This document shows positions 1 to 6,310 of a DNA stretch of 10,253 bases, in pieces; positions within the stretch are counted from its first letter, which is position 1, and each line of letters begins with the position of its first letter. Below the pieces are notes generated by a model. It had not been told where the DNA came from and made no database searches. It was given only the letters and a program-made list of their open reading frames with translations. The stretch comes from Deltaproteobacteria bacterium. GTDB lineage: Bacteria > Desulfobacterota_C > Deferrisomatia > Deferrisomatales > JACRMM01. The stretch lies in contig JACRCS010000018.1 of NCBI GenBank assembly GCA_016218905.1, positions 1-10,253 on the forward strand, written 5' to 3'. A program made the position numbers and the translations under genes.

Positions 1-698
1 ACGATCGCGACGTGGATCTTCGGCAGGGTCGTGACGAGGCGGGCATTCCCCTCGTTTGTGACGATCACGAGCGTCCCGGTCTCGGCGACCGCAATGTTCG
101 CCCCGGAGATTCCCATGTCGGCTTCGAGGAACGCGGGGCGCAGCTCCTTCTTCGCCACCTTCACGAGGCGCGGTATGTCGTTCGCGAGCCGTTCGCCGAT
201 CTCCTTGCTGAAGATCTCGGCGACGTCCTCCTTCGTCAGGTGGATCGCCGGCATCACCATGTGCGAAGGGCGCTGGCCGGCGAGCTGGATGATCCATTCG
301 CCGAGGTCGGTCTCCTTCACGTCGATTCCGGCCTCGATGAGGGCCGTGTTGAGGTGGACCTCCTCGGAAGCCATCGACTTCGACTTCGCGACCTTCTTCA
401 CGCCCTTCTCGCGGGCGAGGTCGACGATGTAGCGGCGGACCTCCTCGGGGCTCTTCAGGAGGACGACCTTCGCGCCGCGGGCCTCGGCCTCCTTCGTGAA
501 GCGGGTCACGAGCTCGGGGAAGCGTCCGGCGGCGTCTCCCTTTACCTCGGCGACGCGCGTCCTCACCGCCTCGAAGTCGACTCCCTGGTACGCCTTCGCG
601 CGGCTGATCGGATAGGCCTCGTAAAACCGGCCGAGGGCGCCCGCGAGGTTCGGGTTGCCGAGCGCTTCGCCGATCTCCTTGCGAAACGTCAGGGTCAT
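1..698 (-). CDS. lutB: LutB/LldF-family L-lactate oxidation iron-sulfur protein, N-terminal part (runs off left edge)
   Basis: The reverse-strand frame from ATG at 698 stays open to the window edge, giving 232 residues. LutB/LldF works with LutA and LutC in the membrane-associated, cytochrome-independent oxidation of L-lactate to pyruvate. The visible part matches the LUD domain of the family: KSKSMASEEVHLN (about 105-117), a DLGEWIIQLAGQRPSHMVMP stretch (131-150), and GISGANIAVAETGTLVIVTN followed by EGNARLVTTLPKIHVAI (196-232). The [4Fe-4S] ferredoxin-like part should lie beyond the edge. The start is supported by a GGAGGT ribosome site (705-710) six bases upstream and by the ATGA overlap with the lutC stop, which implies translational coupling. 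Family proteins are usually about 470 residues; some lineages have longer versions fused to LutA-type CCG domains, and that cannot be decided here. Confidence 0.93.
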   Translation of the reverse strand, partial: MTLTFRKEIGEALGNPNLAGALGRFYEAYPISRAKAYQGVDFEAVRTRVAEVKGDAAGRFPELVTRFTKEAEARGAKVVLLKSPEEVRRYIVDLAREKGVKKVAKSKSMASEEVHLNTALIEAGIDVKETDLGEWIIQLAGQRPSHMVMPAIHLTKEDVAEIFSKEIGERLANDIPRLVKVAKKELRPAFLEADMGISGANIAVAETGTLVIVTNEGNARLVTTLPKIHVAI

Positions 699-1294
699 GG
701 CGTCACCTCCGCCTTCACGTTCGCCTTCACTTCCGTCTTCACTTCCGCGCTCGCGCCGTTACCGTCGTGGACGACGACGACGAGGCGCGAAGGCCCGTGG
801 ACGCCGATGGTCAGGACCCGCTCGATGTCGGCCGTCCGGCTCGGGCCGGTGATGAACGAGATGTACGGAGCGCGTCGCGGATCGAGCTTCGGCACGACGT
901 CGGCGAGCCCGGGGAGGATCCGGCTGGCGGGAAGGAGCGCCACGTGGATATCGGGGAGCGTCGAGACGAGGCGGAGGGCGGGGTCGGTGGCGTCCTGGAG
1001 GACTGTCCCCGTGTCGGCGAGCCCCCACTCCATCTCGCTGACGCCGACGCGGCTGTCGGTGGCCGCGTCCCGCGTGACGTCGAAGGTCAAGCCGGGGACG
1101 CGCGAGGAGAGGGCAGACGCGAGGGAGCGGGACACGAGCGGACCGGCCGCCCACACCGCCCTGAGGCCGGGCACATCCGCGACTCCTTCGCGCCGGAGCA
1201 GCTCCTCGACGAAGCGGAGGGCCTCGGCGGCGCCGCCGACCCTGTGGACCTCCGCGCTGACGGCCTCGGCGCGTGTACGGAACGTGTCGAACAT
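695..1294 (-). CDS. lutC: LutC/LldG-family LUD-domain protein (L-lactate utilization)
   Basis: A 199-residue protein and the first gene of the leftward operon. LutC is the small LUD-domain subunit that works with LutA and LutB in L-lactate oxidation in the cytoplasm or at the inner membrane face. Family signatures are GVSEMEWGLADTGTVLQ (84-100), STLPDIHVALLPASRILPGL (111-130) and ISFITGPSRTADIERVLTIG (145-164), followed by a VHGPSRLVVVVHDG end (165-178). Normal LutC proteins end near this last motif; here a lysine/glutamate-rich tail (about 182-199) is added, encoded by a 12-bp imperfect tandem repeat. The start ATG at 1294 has GGAGG (1300-1304) five bases upstream. The stop TGA (695-697) overlaps the lutB start. 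The order lutC-lutB differs from the classical lutABC order. Assignment is firm; the tail's role is unknown. Confidence 0.93.
   Translation of the reverse strand: MFDTFRTRAEAVSAEVHRVGGAAEALRFVEELLRREGVADVPGLRAVWAAGPLVSRSLASALSSRVPGLTFDVTRDAATDSRVGVSEMEWGLADTGTVLQDATDPALRLVSTLPDIHVALLPASRILPGLADVVPKLDPRRAPYISFITGPSRTADIERVLTIGVHGPSRLVVVVHDGNGASAEVKTEVKANVKAEVTP
705..750 (-). repeat. 12-bp imperfect tandem repeat in the 3' end of lutC
   Basis: On the plus strand the units are ACCTCCGCCTTC, ACGTTCGCCTTC, ACTTCCGTCTTC and a partial ACTTCCGCG, about 3.7 copies. On the coding strand they give the VK-E/VK-A rich tail of LutC. The last copy also supplies the GGAGGT ribosome site of lutB, and neighbouring copies contain degenerate versions (GGAAGT, GAACGT). 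Confidence 0.8.
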
Positions 1295-1441
1295 CGCGAC
1301 CTCCCCGGTTCGGGGCCCTGCCCGGACCTCAAATACCTGACCTAGTCGTAACTACGTAAATACATCTAGTGGTATTCTCGGTCCGTGTCGACCCCGTCGT
1401 CAATACCCTTCTCGCACTGCTAGCCTTCCGGAAGCTGCGGG
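1295..1441. promoter_or_regulatory. Divergent intergenic region between lutCB and the two-component genes
   Basis: This 147-bp spacer must hold the lutC promoter and probably that of the kinase. It has an AT-richer core at about 1331-1376 in an otherwise GC-rich window. That core carries two related CTAG motifs, ACCTAGTCGTA (1340-1350) and ATCTAGTGGTA (1364-1374), an 8-bp tandem GTAACTAC/GTAAATAC (1348-1363), and an inverted repeat AATACC (1332-1337)/GGTATT (1371-1376). On the lutC mRNA a CCCCG-AAC-CGGGG hairpin (1303-1315) touches the lutC ribosome site. No convincing sigma-70 -35/-10 pair was found in either direction, which would fit activator-dependent promoters. Binding sites are inferred from pattern only. 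Confidence 0.55.
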
Positions 1442-3754
1442 ATGAGATTCCGACCGTTCTTCCTCCTTCTTCTGGTCCTTCTCGGGCCGTCGACGTCCGC
1501 GTTGGCCTTGGGCGCGGCCTCCGGGAAGAGGGTCCTCGTTCTCCACTCTTACTACAAGGGCTACAAGTGGGCCGACGACGAGCACCGAGGAATCACGGCG
1601 ATCCTCGAGCCGGTGCTCGGCGTCGAGAACGTCTTCGTCGAGTACATGGACTCGAAGCGGTTCTTCGACGAGCGCTACCTCGCCCTTCTCCCCGAGGTCT
1701 ACCGGCGGAAGTACCTCGACCACAGGATCGACCTGATCGTCGCGGTGGACGACAAGGCGCTCGAGTTCCTCGTGGAGCACCGGGACGACCTCTTTCCCGG
1801 GACACCGGTCGTCTTCTGCGGGGTCAACTACTTCCGCAAGGAGCAGCTGAAAGGACGGCTGCTCTTCACCGGGGTGAGCGAGGACCCCGACCTCTCGGCG
1901 AGCCTCGACGTCGCGCTCCGGATGCATCCCGAGACCCGCCGGATCTTCCTCGTGACCGACGACACGGAGTCGGGGCTCGCGGTGCAGGTGCGCCTCGCCG
2001 AGATCGGCCCGTCGTGGAAGGGCGTTCCCCTCGTGCCTCTCGAAGGGATGACGATGGAGGCGCTCCTCGCGCGCCTCCGCGCCCTTCCCCCTCGGAGCCT
2101 CGTCTTCTTCTCCTTCTTCTTCCGGGACGCCGATGGAAATGTGTTTGGCTACGACGAGAGCGTGCGGCTGATCTCGGAGGCCTCGAACGCACCCGTCTAT
2201 GGCGGCTGGGACTTCAATCTCGGCTTCGGTCTCGTCGGTGGCGTGCTGGCGAGCGGGTTCGACCAGGGTGACGCGGCGGGCCGGATCGCGCTCCGCGTTC
2301 TCCGGGGAGAGAGCGCCGCGGCGATTCCCGTTCTCAGGGGTCTGCCCGGCCGTTACATGTTCGACCACCGTCAGCTCGGGCGATGGGGGATTCCGGCGGC
2401 TCGCCTGCCGGCGGAAAGCGTGGTCATTAACCTGCCGGAGTCGGCCTACTCCCGCTACCGGAAACTGATCCTCCTCGGGACGGGCGCGCTGGTGCTTCTC
2501 GGCGTCCTGAACGCGGTCCTCGCGTTGAACATCAGCCGGCGGAAGTTGGCCGAGGCGGCTCTGCGGGAACACCAGGAACGGCTCGAGGAGACGATCCGCG
2601 TCCGGTCGGAGCAGCTCTCCAGCGCCAACGAGGAGCTGCGGAGGGACATTCATCACCGCGAGCGAACGGAGCGGGCGCTCCGGACTGCCGAGGGAAACCT
2701 GCGGAGCATCTTCGAGAACGCGGCGGAGGGGATCTACCAGTCGACGCCGTCCGGGCGATTCGTGACGGTCAACCCCGCTCTCGCCGCGATGGCCGGCTAC
2801 GGCTCGCCGACCGAGATGGTCGAGGCCATAGCCGACATCCGGAAGGACTTCTACGTCGAACCCGGCAGCCGGGCGCGATTCGAGGAGTCCCTCGCGTCAG
2901 AGGACGAGGTGCGAGGATTCGAGTCGCTCGTGAAGCGCAAGGACGGCGAGCTGATCTGGGTCCTCGAGAACGCGCGTGCGATCCGGAACGAGAAGGGCCG
3001 CGTCGACCACTACGAGGGGATCGTCCAGGATGTCAGCGACCGCAGGAAGATGGCGGAGAAGCTCGATCGGACGCGCCAGAAGCTGCGGGGCCTGGCGGGC
3101 GAGCTGACGCGGGTCGAGGAGCGCGAGCGCCGGACGATCGCGACGCAGCTCCACGACCAGCTCGGGGCCGTGCTGTCGATGGCGAAGATGAAGCTCGCCT
3201 CCCTCCGTCAGGGAGTCGAGGGAACTCCCATCGCCCCGGCCCTCGAGGAGGTCCACACCCTCGTCGGAAACGCCGTCCAGGAGACGCGCTCCCTCACCTG
3301 GGAGCTGAGCCCTCCGATCCTCTACCAGCTCGGCCTGGAAGCGGCCCTCGAGTGGCTCGGCGAAAGCGTCGAGCAGCGGCACGGCGTCGCCTTTCGCTTC
3401 GAGAAGGAGGGGAACCCACGTGATCTCGGCGAGGAGCGCCGGTTCCTCGTCTTTTCGGCCGTCCGGGAGCTCCTGCTCAACGTCGTCAAGCACGCCGCCG
3501 CCTGTGGCGTATCCCTCCGCCTCCGCTGGCTCGACGGCGCCGTCGAGGCGACCCTCGACGACGACGGAATGGGTTTCGACGTCCCGGGAGCGGCGGCCCT
3601 TCCCGATGCCCGCAGGAGCTTCGGTCTGTTCAGCATCCAGGAGCGGTTCGACGACCTGGGCGGGAGCGTTTCGATTCGCTCGGCGCCCGGAGAGGGAACG
3701 TCCGTCACCCTCGTGCTACCTTACGCGGCTGAGGTCAGCGGGCAGGGCGAATGA
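1442..3754 (+). CDS. Membrane sensor histidine kinase with ABC_sub_bind-like periplasmic domain, PAS and HisKA_3/HATPase
   Basis: A 770-residue hybrid-architecture sensor kinase. A signal or anchor sequence (about 1-23) leads into a periplasmic binding-protein-like domain (about 28-325, starting GKRVLVLHSYYKGYKW), resembling the ABC_sub_bind (PF04392) type. Next come a transmembrane helix (342-364), a charged coiled-coil linker (about 367-412) and a PAS/PAC domain (about 418-540). The HisKA_3 dimerisation domain follows, with the phosphoacceptor in TQLHDQLG (His571). The HATPase_c domain has an N box RELLLNVVKHA (Asn680), G1 DDDGMGFD (706-713) and a final GEGTSVTLVLP. It should autophosphorylate and pass phosphate to the adjacent NarL-type regulator, whose ATG overlaps its stop. 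The start is supported by the signal sequence and a GGAAG (1430-1434) seven bases upstream. The ligand is not shown by sequence; lactate or a related carboxylate is inferred from the neighbours. Confidence 0.9.
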   Translation: MRFRPFFLLLLVLLGPSTSALALGAASGKRVLVLHSYYKGYKWADDEHRGITAILEPVLGVENVFVEYMDSKRFFDERYLALLPEVYRRKYLDHRIDLIVAVDDKALEFLVEHRDDLFPGTPVVFCGVNYFRKEQLKGRLLFTGVSEDPDLSASLDVALRMHPETRRIFLVTDDTESGLAVQVRLAEIGPSWKGVPLVPLEGMTMEALLARLRALPPRSLVFFSFFFRDADGNVFGYDESVRLISEASNAPVYGGWDFNLGFGLVGGVLASGFDQGDAAGRIALRVLRGESAAAIPVLRGLPGRYMFDHRQLGRWGIPAARLPAESVVINLPESAYSRYRKLILLGTGALVLLGVLNAVLALNISRRKLAEAALREHQERLEETIRVRSEQLSSANEELRRDIHHRERTERALRTAEGNLRSIFENAAEGIYQSTPSGRFVTVNPALAAMAGYGSPTEMVEAIADIRKDFYVEPGSRARFEESLASEDEVRGFESLVKRKDGELIWVLENARAIRNEKGRVDHYEGIVQDVSDRRKMAEKLDRTRQKLRGLAGELTRVEERERRTIATQLHDQLGAVLSMAKMKLASLRQGVEGTPIAPALEEVHTLVGNAVQETRSLTWELSPPILYQLGLEAALEWLGESVEQRHGVAFRFEKEGNPRDLGEERRFLVFSAVRELLLNVVKHAAACGVSLRLRWLDGAVEATLDDDGMGFDVPGAAALPDARRSFGLFSIQERFDDLGGSVSIRSAPGEGTSVTLVLPYAAEVSGQGE

Positions 3755-4398
3755 GTACGACCATCCTCCTTGTGGACGACCACCGAATCGTCCGCGAGGG
3801 GCTCCGGACACTTCTCGGCCAGCAGCCGGACCTCGAGGTCGTCGGAGAGGCCGCCGATGGACGCGACGCCGTCGCCCAGGCGCGGCTCCTCAAGCCCGAC
3901 GCCATCGTCATGGACATCGCGATGCCTGAGCTGAACGGCGTCGAGGCGACGCGGCTCATCCTCGCGGAGCTCCCCACCGCGCGCATCGTGGCGCTCTCCA
4001 TGTACGCCGACCGCCGCTTCGTCGCCGAGATCCTCCGGGCCGGCGCCCTCGGTTACGTCCTGAAGGACGGGGCCTTCGAGGAGCTGGTGCTCGCGATCCG
4101 AACGATCACGGAGGGGAAGACCTACCTCAGCCCGTCGATCGCCGGGCTCGTCGTCGAGGAGCTCATGCAGCGGACGGCCGCCCCGGGCTCGCCGTCGCTG
4201 GGCGGCCTGACGCCCCGGGAGCGTCAGGTCCTCAAGCTGCTGGCCGACGGGATGCGGCCGCGCGAGATCGCGCAGGAGCTGTCCATCAGCGTGAAGACGG
4301 TCGAGGTCCACAAGCAGAACCTCATGAACAAGCTCGAGATCCACACGGCATCCGAGCTGACCCGCTTCGCGATACGGGAGGGGCTCACCACCCCCTGA
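3751..4398 (+). CDS. NarL/FixJ-family response regulator (REC + LuxR-type HTH)
   Basis: A 215-residue DNA-binding response regulator of the usual family length. The receiver domain (about 4-120) has acidic residues Asp9/Asp10, phosphoacceptor Asp55 in VMDIAMP, Ser83 and the conserved Lys105 in YVLKDG. The LuxR-type helix-turn-helix (about 150-210) begins GGLTPRERQVLKLLADG and carries the recognition region SISVKTVEVHKQNLMNKL. Its ATG overlaps the kinase TGA (ATGA), so the two are translationally coupled and form a cognate pair. Position between the lutCB operon and the permease-porin-dehydrogenase genes suggests it controls both. NarL-type regulators bind short inverted or direct repeats as dimers, and CTAG motifs in the spacers on both sides are candidate sites. 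Family assignment is certain; the regulon is inference. Confidence 0.95.
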   Translation: MSTTILLVDDHRIVREGLRTLLGQQPDLEVVGEAADGRDAVAQARLLKPDAIVMDIAMPELNGVEATRLILAELPTARIVALSMYADRRFVAEILRAGALGYVLKDGAFEELVLAIRTITEGKTYLSPSIAGLVVEELMQRTAAPGSPSLGGLTPRERQVLKLLADGMRPREIAQELSISVKTVEVHKQNLMNKLEIHTASELTRFAIREGLTTP

Positions 4399-4578
4399 GG
4401 AGTCGACCGCCTGGCCCCGGGTCGTTGCCTCACGCAGACTGGTTTCGGGCACCCCGGGTAGGCGCCGCGACCGCATAACCTAGGTAGTTTCCCCAATAAA
4501 TTAATGCATACTCATCATTGCACCTAGGTATATCCGTCCTCATCCTTAGTCCCATCTGGTTGGGAAGAGGAGGGAACA
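4399..4578 (+). promoter_or_regulatory. Upstream region of the lactate permease with two ACCTAGGTA motifs
   Basis: A 180-bp gap between the response regulator and lctP. The first half is GC-rich, with two CCCCGGGT direct repeats (4415-4422 and 4452-4459), and shows no good terminator. From about 4475 it becomes AT-rich, including ATTAAT and ATGCAT (4500-4509). Two copies of ACCTAGGTA occur at 4478-4486 and 4522-4530, each containing the perfect 8-bp palindrome ACCTAGGT, with centres 44 bp apart, close to four helical turns. A weak TATATC (-10-like) at 4529-4534 overlaps the second motif, without a matching -35. The lctP ribosome site AGGAGG is at 4568-4573. I read this as a regulated promoter; the regulator is inferred to be the adjacent NarL-type protein. 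Confidence 0.6.
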
Positions 4579-5991
4579 ATGCTGACGTGGACCCAGATCT
4601 ACACCCCGGTGGCAGGCAGCCTGCTGCTATCGGCCCTCATTGCGGCACTCCCGGTGGTGGTGCTGCTGGGCCTGCTCGCGTTCTTCCACGTGAAGGCGCA
4701 CAAGGCCGCGCTCCTGGGCCTGGCGACCTCTCTCGGGGTGGCGATCTTCGTCTACGGCATGCCGACGAAGCTCGCGCTCACCTCGGCCGTCTACGGGGCA
4801 GCGTACGGACTCTTCCCGATCGGCTGGATCGTTCTCTGTGCGATCTTCGTCTACGACCTCACCGTGAAGTCGGGTGACTTCGAGGTCGTCAAGCACACCG
4901 TCGCGGGCCTTGCCGACGACCGTCGGATCCAGGCACTCCTGATCGCCTTCTCCTTCGGCGCGTTCATCGAGGGCGCTGCGGGCTTCGGGACCCCCGTCGC
5001 GATCTCCGCGGCGATGCTCATCGGGCTCGGCTTCCGGCCCCTCCTCGCGGCCGGGATCGCCCTGATCGGAAACACCGCCCCTGTCGCCTACGGCGCGCTC
5101 GGCACGCCGATCGTCGTCCTGGCGTCCGTCACCGGACTCGACCTCCACGCCCTCTCGGCCATGACCGGCCGCCAGCTCCCCTTCTTCTCCGTCCTCGTTC
5201 CCTTCTGGCTCGTCTGGGCGATGGCCGGCCGCAAGGCGATGTGGGAGGTCTGGCCCGCCTGCCTGACCTCGGGCCTCAGCTTCGCGGTCACGCAGTTCCT
5301 CGTCAGCAATTACCACGGCCCCTGGGTCGTCGACATCGCCGGTGCCATCGTGTCGATGGGGGCGACGGTCCTCCTCCTGAAGTTCTGGCAGCCGAAGAAG
5401 ACCTGGAGCTTCGAGCACGAGAACAAGGCGGAAAGGGCGTCCGAGGCCGCGAACCGGCCCGTTCACACGCCGAAGCGGGCTCTGATGGCGTGGATGCCCT
5501 GGATCATGCTTTCCGTCTTCGTCTTCGCGTGGGGCCTCCCCCAGGTCAAGGACGTTCTCAACGGCGGGAAGAAGGACTCCCCGAACGTCCTCAAGGGCGT
5601 CTCGATGCTGAAGTGGGAGGTCCCGAGCCTCCACAAGGCCGTCATCAAGGCCCCGCCGGTCGTGAAGGCAGAGAAGCCGGAAGAGGCGGTCTTCACCTTC
5701 AACTGGCTCTCGGCCACCGGGACGAGCCTTCTCCTCTCCGGCATCGTGAGCGGCCTGCTTCTCGGCTTCTCGATCAAAGAGCTCGCCAAGATCTTCTGGG
5801 GGACGCTGATGCGCGTGAGGATCTCGCTTCTCACCATCGGCGCGATGCTCGCCCTCGGGTTCTCCACACGCTACGCAGGTCTCGACGCCACGATGGGCCT
5901 TGCCTTCGCCTCGACAGGCGTCCTGTTCCCGTTCTTCTCGCCTCTCCTCGGCTGGCTCGGCGTCGCTCTTACTGGAAGCGACACCTCCTAG
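4579..5991 (+). CDS. lctP: L-lactate permease (LctP/LldP family), ended early by an in-frame TAG
   Basis: Inner-membrane lactate/proton symporter of the LctP family, which also takes glycolate in some species. The reading frame to the TAG gives 470 residues; LctP proteins are usually about 530-570, and reading through to the TGA at 6277-6279 would give 566. Conserved family segments are [20 protein letters not shown] (with [14 protein letters not shown] after it), [12 protein letters not shown] in the variable loop before [15 protein letters not shown], and the [13 protein letters not shown] run just before the stop. Many hydrophobic helices are visible from residue 12 onward. The start has AGGAGG five bases upstream. 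The TAG (5989-5991) stands where the family has Ser in the GSDTSSN motif, one base away from TCG. The product as read lacks the last helices and is probably inactive unless the stop is read through or is a sequence error. Confidence 0.9.
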   Translation: MLTWTQIYTPVAGSLLLSALIAALPVVVLLGLLAFFHVKAHKAALLGLATSLGVAIFVYGMPTKLALTSAVYGAAYGLFPIGWIVLCAIFVYDLTVKSGDFEVVKHTVAGLADDRRIQALLIAFSFGAFIEGAAGFGTPVAISAAMLIGLGFRPLLAAGIALIGNTAPVAYGALGTPIVVLASVTGLDLHALSAMTGRQLPFFSVLVPFWLVWAMAGRKAMWEVWPACLTSGLSFAVTQFLVSNYHGPWVVDIAGAIVSMGATVLLLKFWQPKKTWSFEHENKAERASEAANRPVHTPKRALMAWMPWIMLSVFVFAWGLPQVKDVLNGGKKDSPNVLKGVSMLKWEVPSLHKAVIKAPPVVKAEKPEEAVFTFNWLSATGTSLLLSGIVSGLLLGFSIKELAKIFWGTLMRVRISLLTIGAMLALGFSTRYAGLDATMGLAFASTGVLFPFFSPLLGWLGVALTGSDTS

Positions 5992-6279
5992 AACGTCCTC
6001 TTCGGCGGGCTGCAGATGATCAGCGCCGAGAAGCTCGGCATCAACCCGATCCTCGCGGCCGCGGCGAACAGCAGCGGCGGCGTCATGGGGAAGATGATCG
6101 ACGCGCAGAGCATCGTCGTCGCGAGCGTCGCGACGAACCAGCAGGGGCAGGAGGGCGTCATCCTGCGGTACGTCTTCTGGCACTCGATCGTCCTGGCATG
6201 CCTCGTCGGCGTCCTCGTCTTCCTGCAGGCCTACGTCTTCCCCTGGATGATCCCGACCGTCGAAGCGGTCGCGAAGTGA
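5992..6279 (+). pseudogene. lctP: C-terminal part of the L-lactate permease, same frame after the TAG
   Basis: The frame continues directly after the amber codon for 95 residues to TGA, with no frameshift or further stop. It reads [17 protein letters not shown], then an [19 protein letters not shown] stretch and a final hydrophobic helix ending in a [11 protein letters not shown] tail, all typical of the LctP C terminus. GC-rich third positions are maintained, so the segment looks under recent coding selection. An internal ATG at 6016 has no good ribosome site, so independent translation is unlikely. The porin gene starts 31 bases after the TGA, as expected for the natural end of the permease gene in an operon. 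Annotated separately only because of the stop; biologically it belongs to the gene at 4579. Confidence 0.85.
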
Positions 6280-6310
6280 CCGGCAGCGTGAAAGCAGAGT
6301 CAGGAGAGAT

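Noticed and set aside
12..1340. A 442-codon plus-strand frame opposite lutB and lutC
   Set aside because: No recognisable domain, while the minus strand encodes two unmistakable LUD proteins with good ribosome sites and an ATGA junction.
1400..2656. A 418-codon minus-strand frame opposite the kinase sensor domain
   Set aside because: Antisense shadow; the plus strand has signal peptide, sensor, transmembrane, PAS and kinase domains in one continuous frame.
4415..4459. CCCCGGGT repeats after the response regulator as a terminator
   Set aside because: The two copies are 37 bp apart, could pair only over about six bases around a long loop, and no T-run follows.
4506..4523. Possible sigma-54 promoter at TTGCA (4518-4522) upstream of lctP
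   Set aside because: The required GG of the -24 element is absent at the right distance (bases there are AT), and the adjacent regulator is NarL-type without an AAA+ domain.
5989..5991. Programmed pyrrolysine-style insertion at the permease TAG
   Set aside because: No special downstream structure is evident and the family has plain Ser here. Mutation or sequence error is simpler; kept only as one option in the amber-codon finding.
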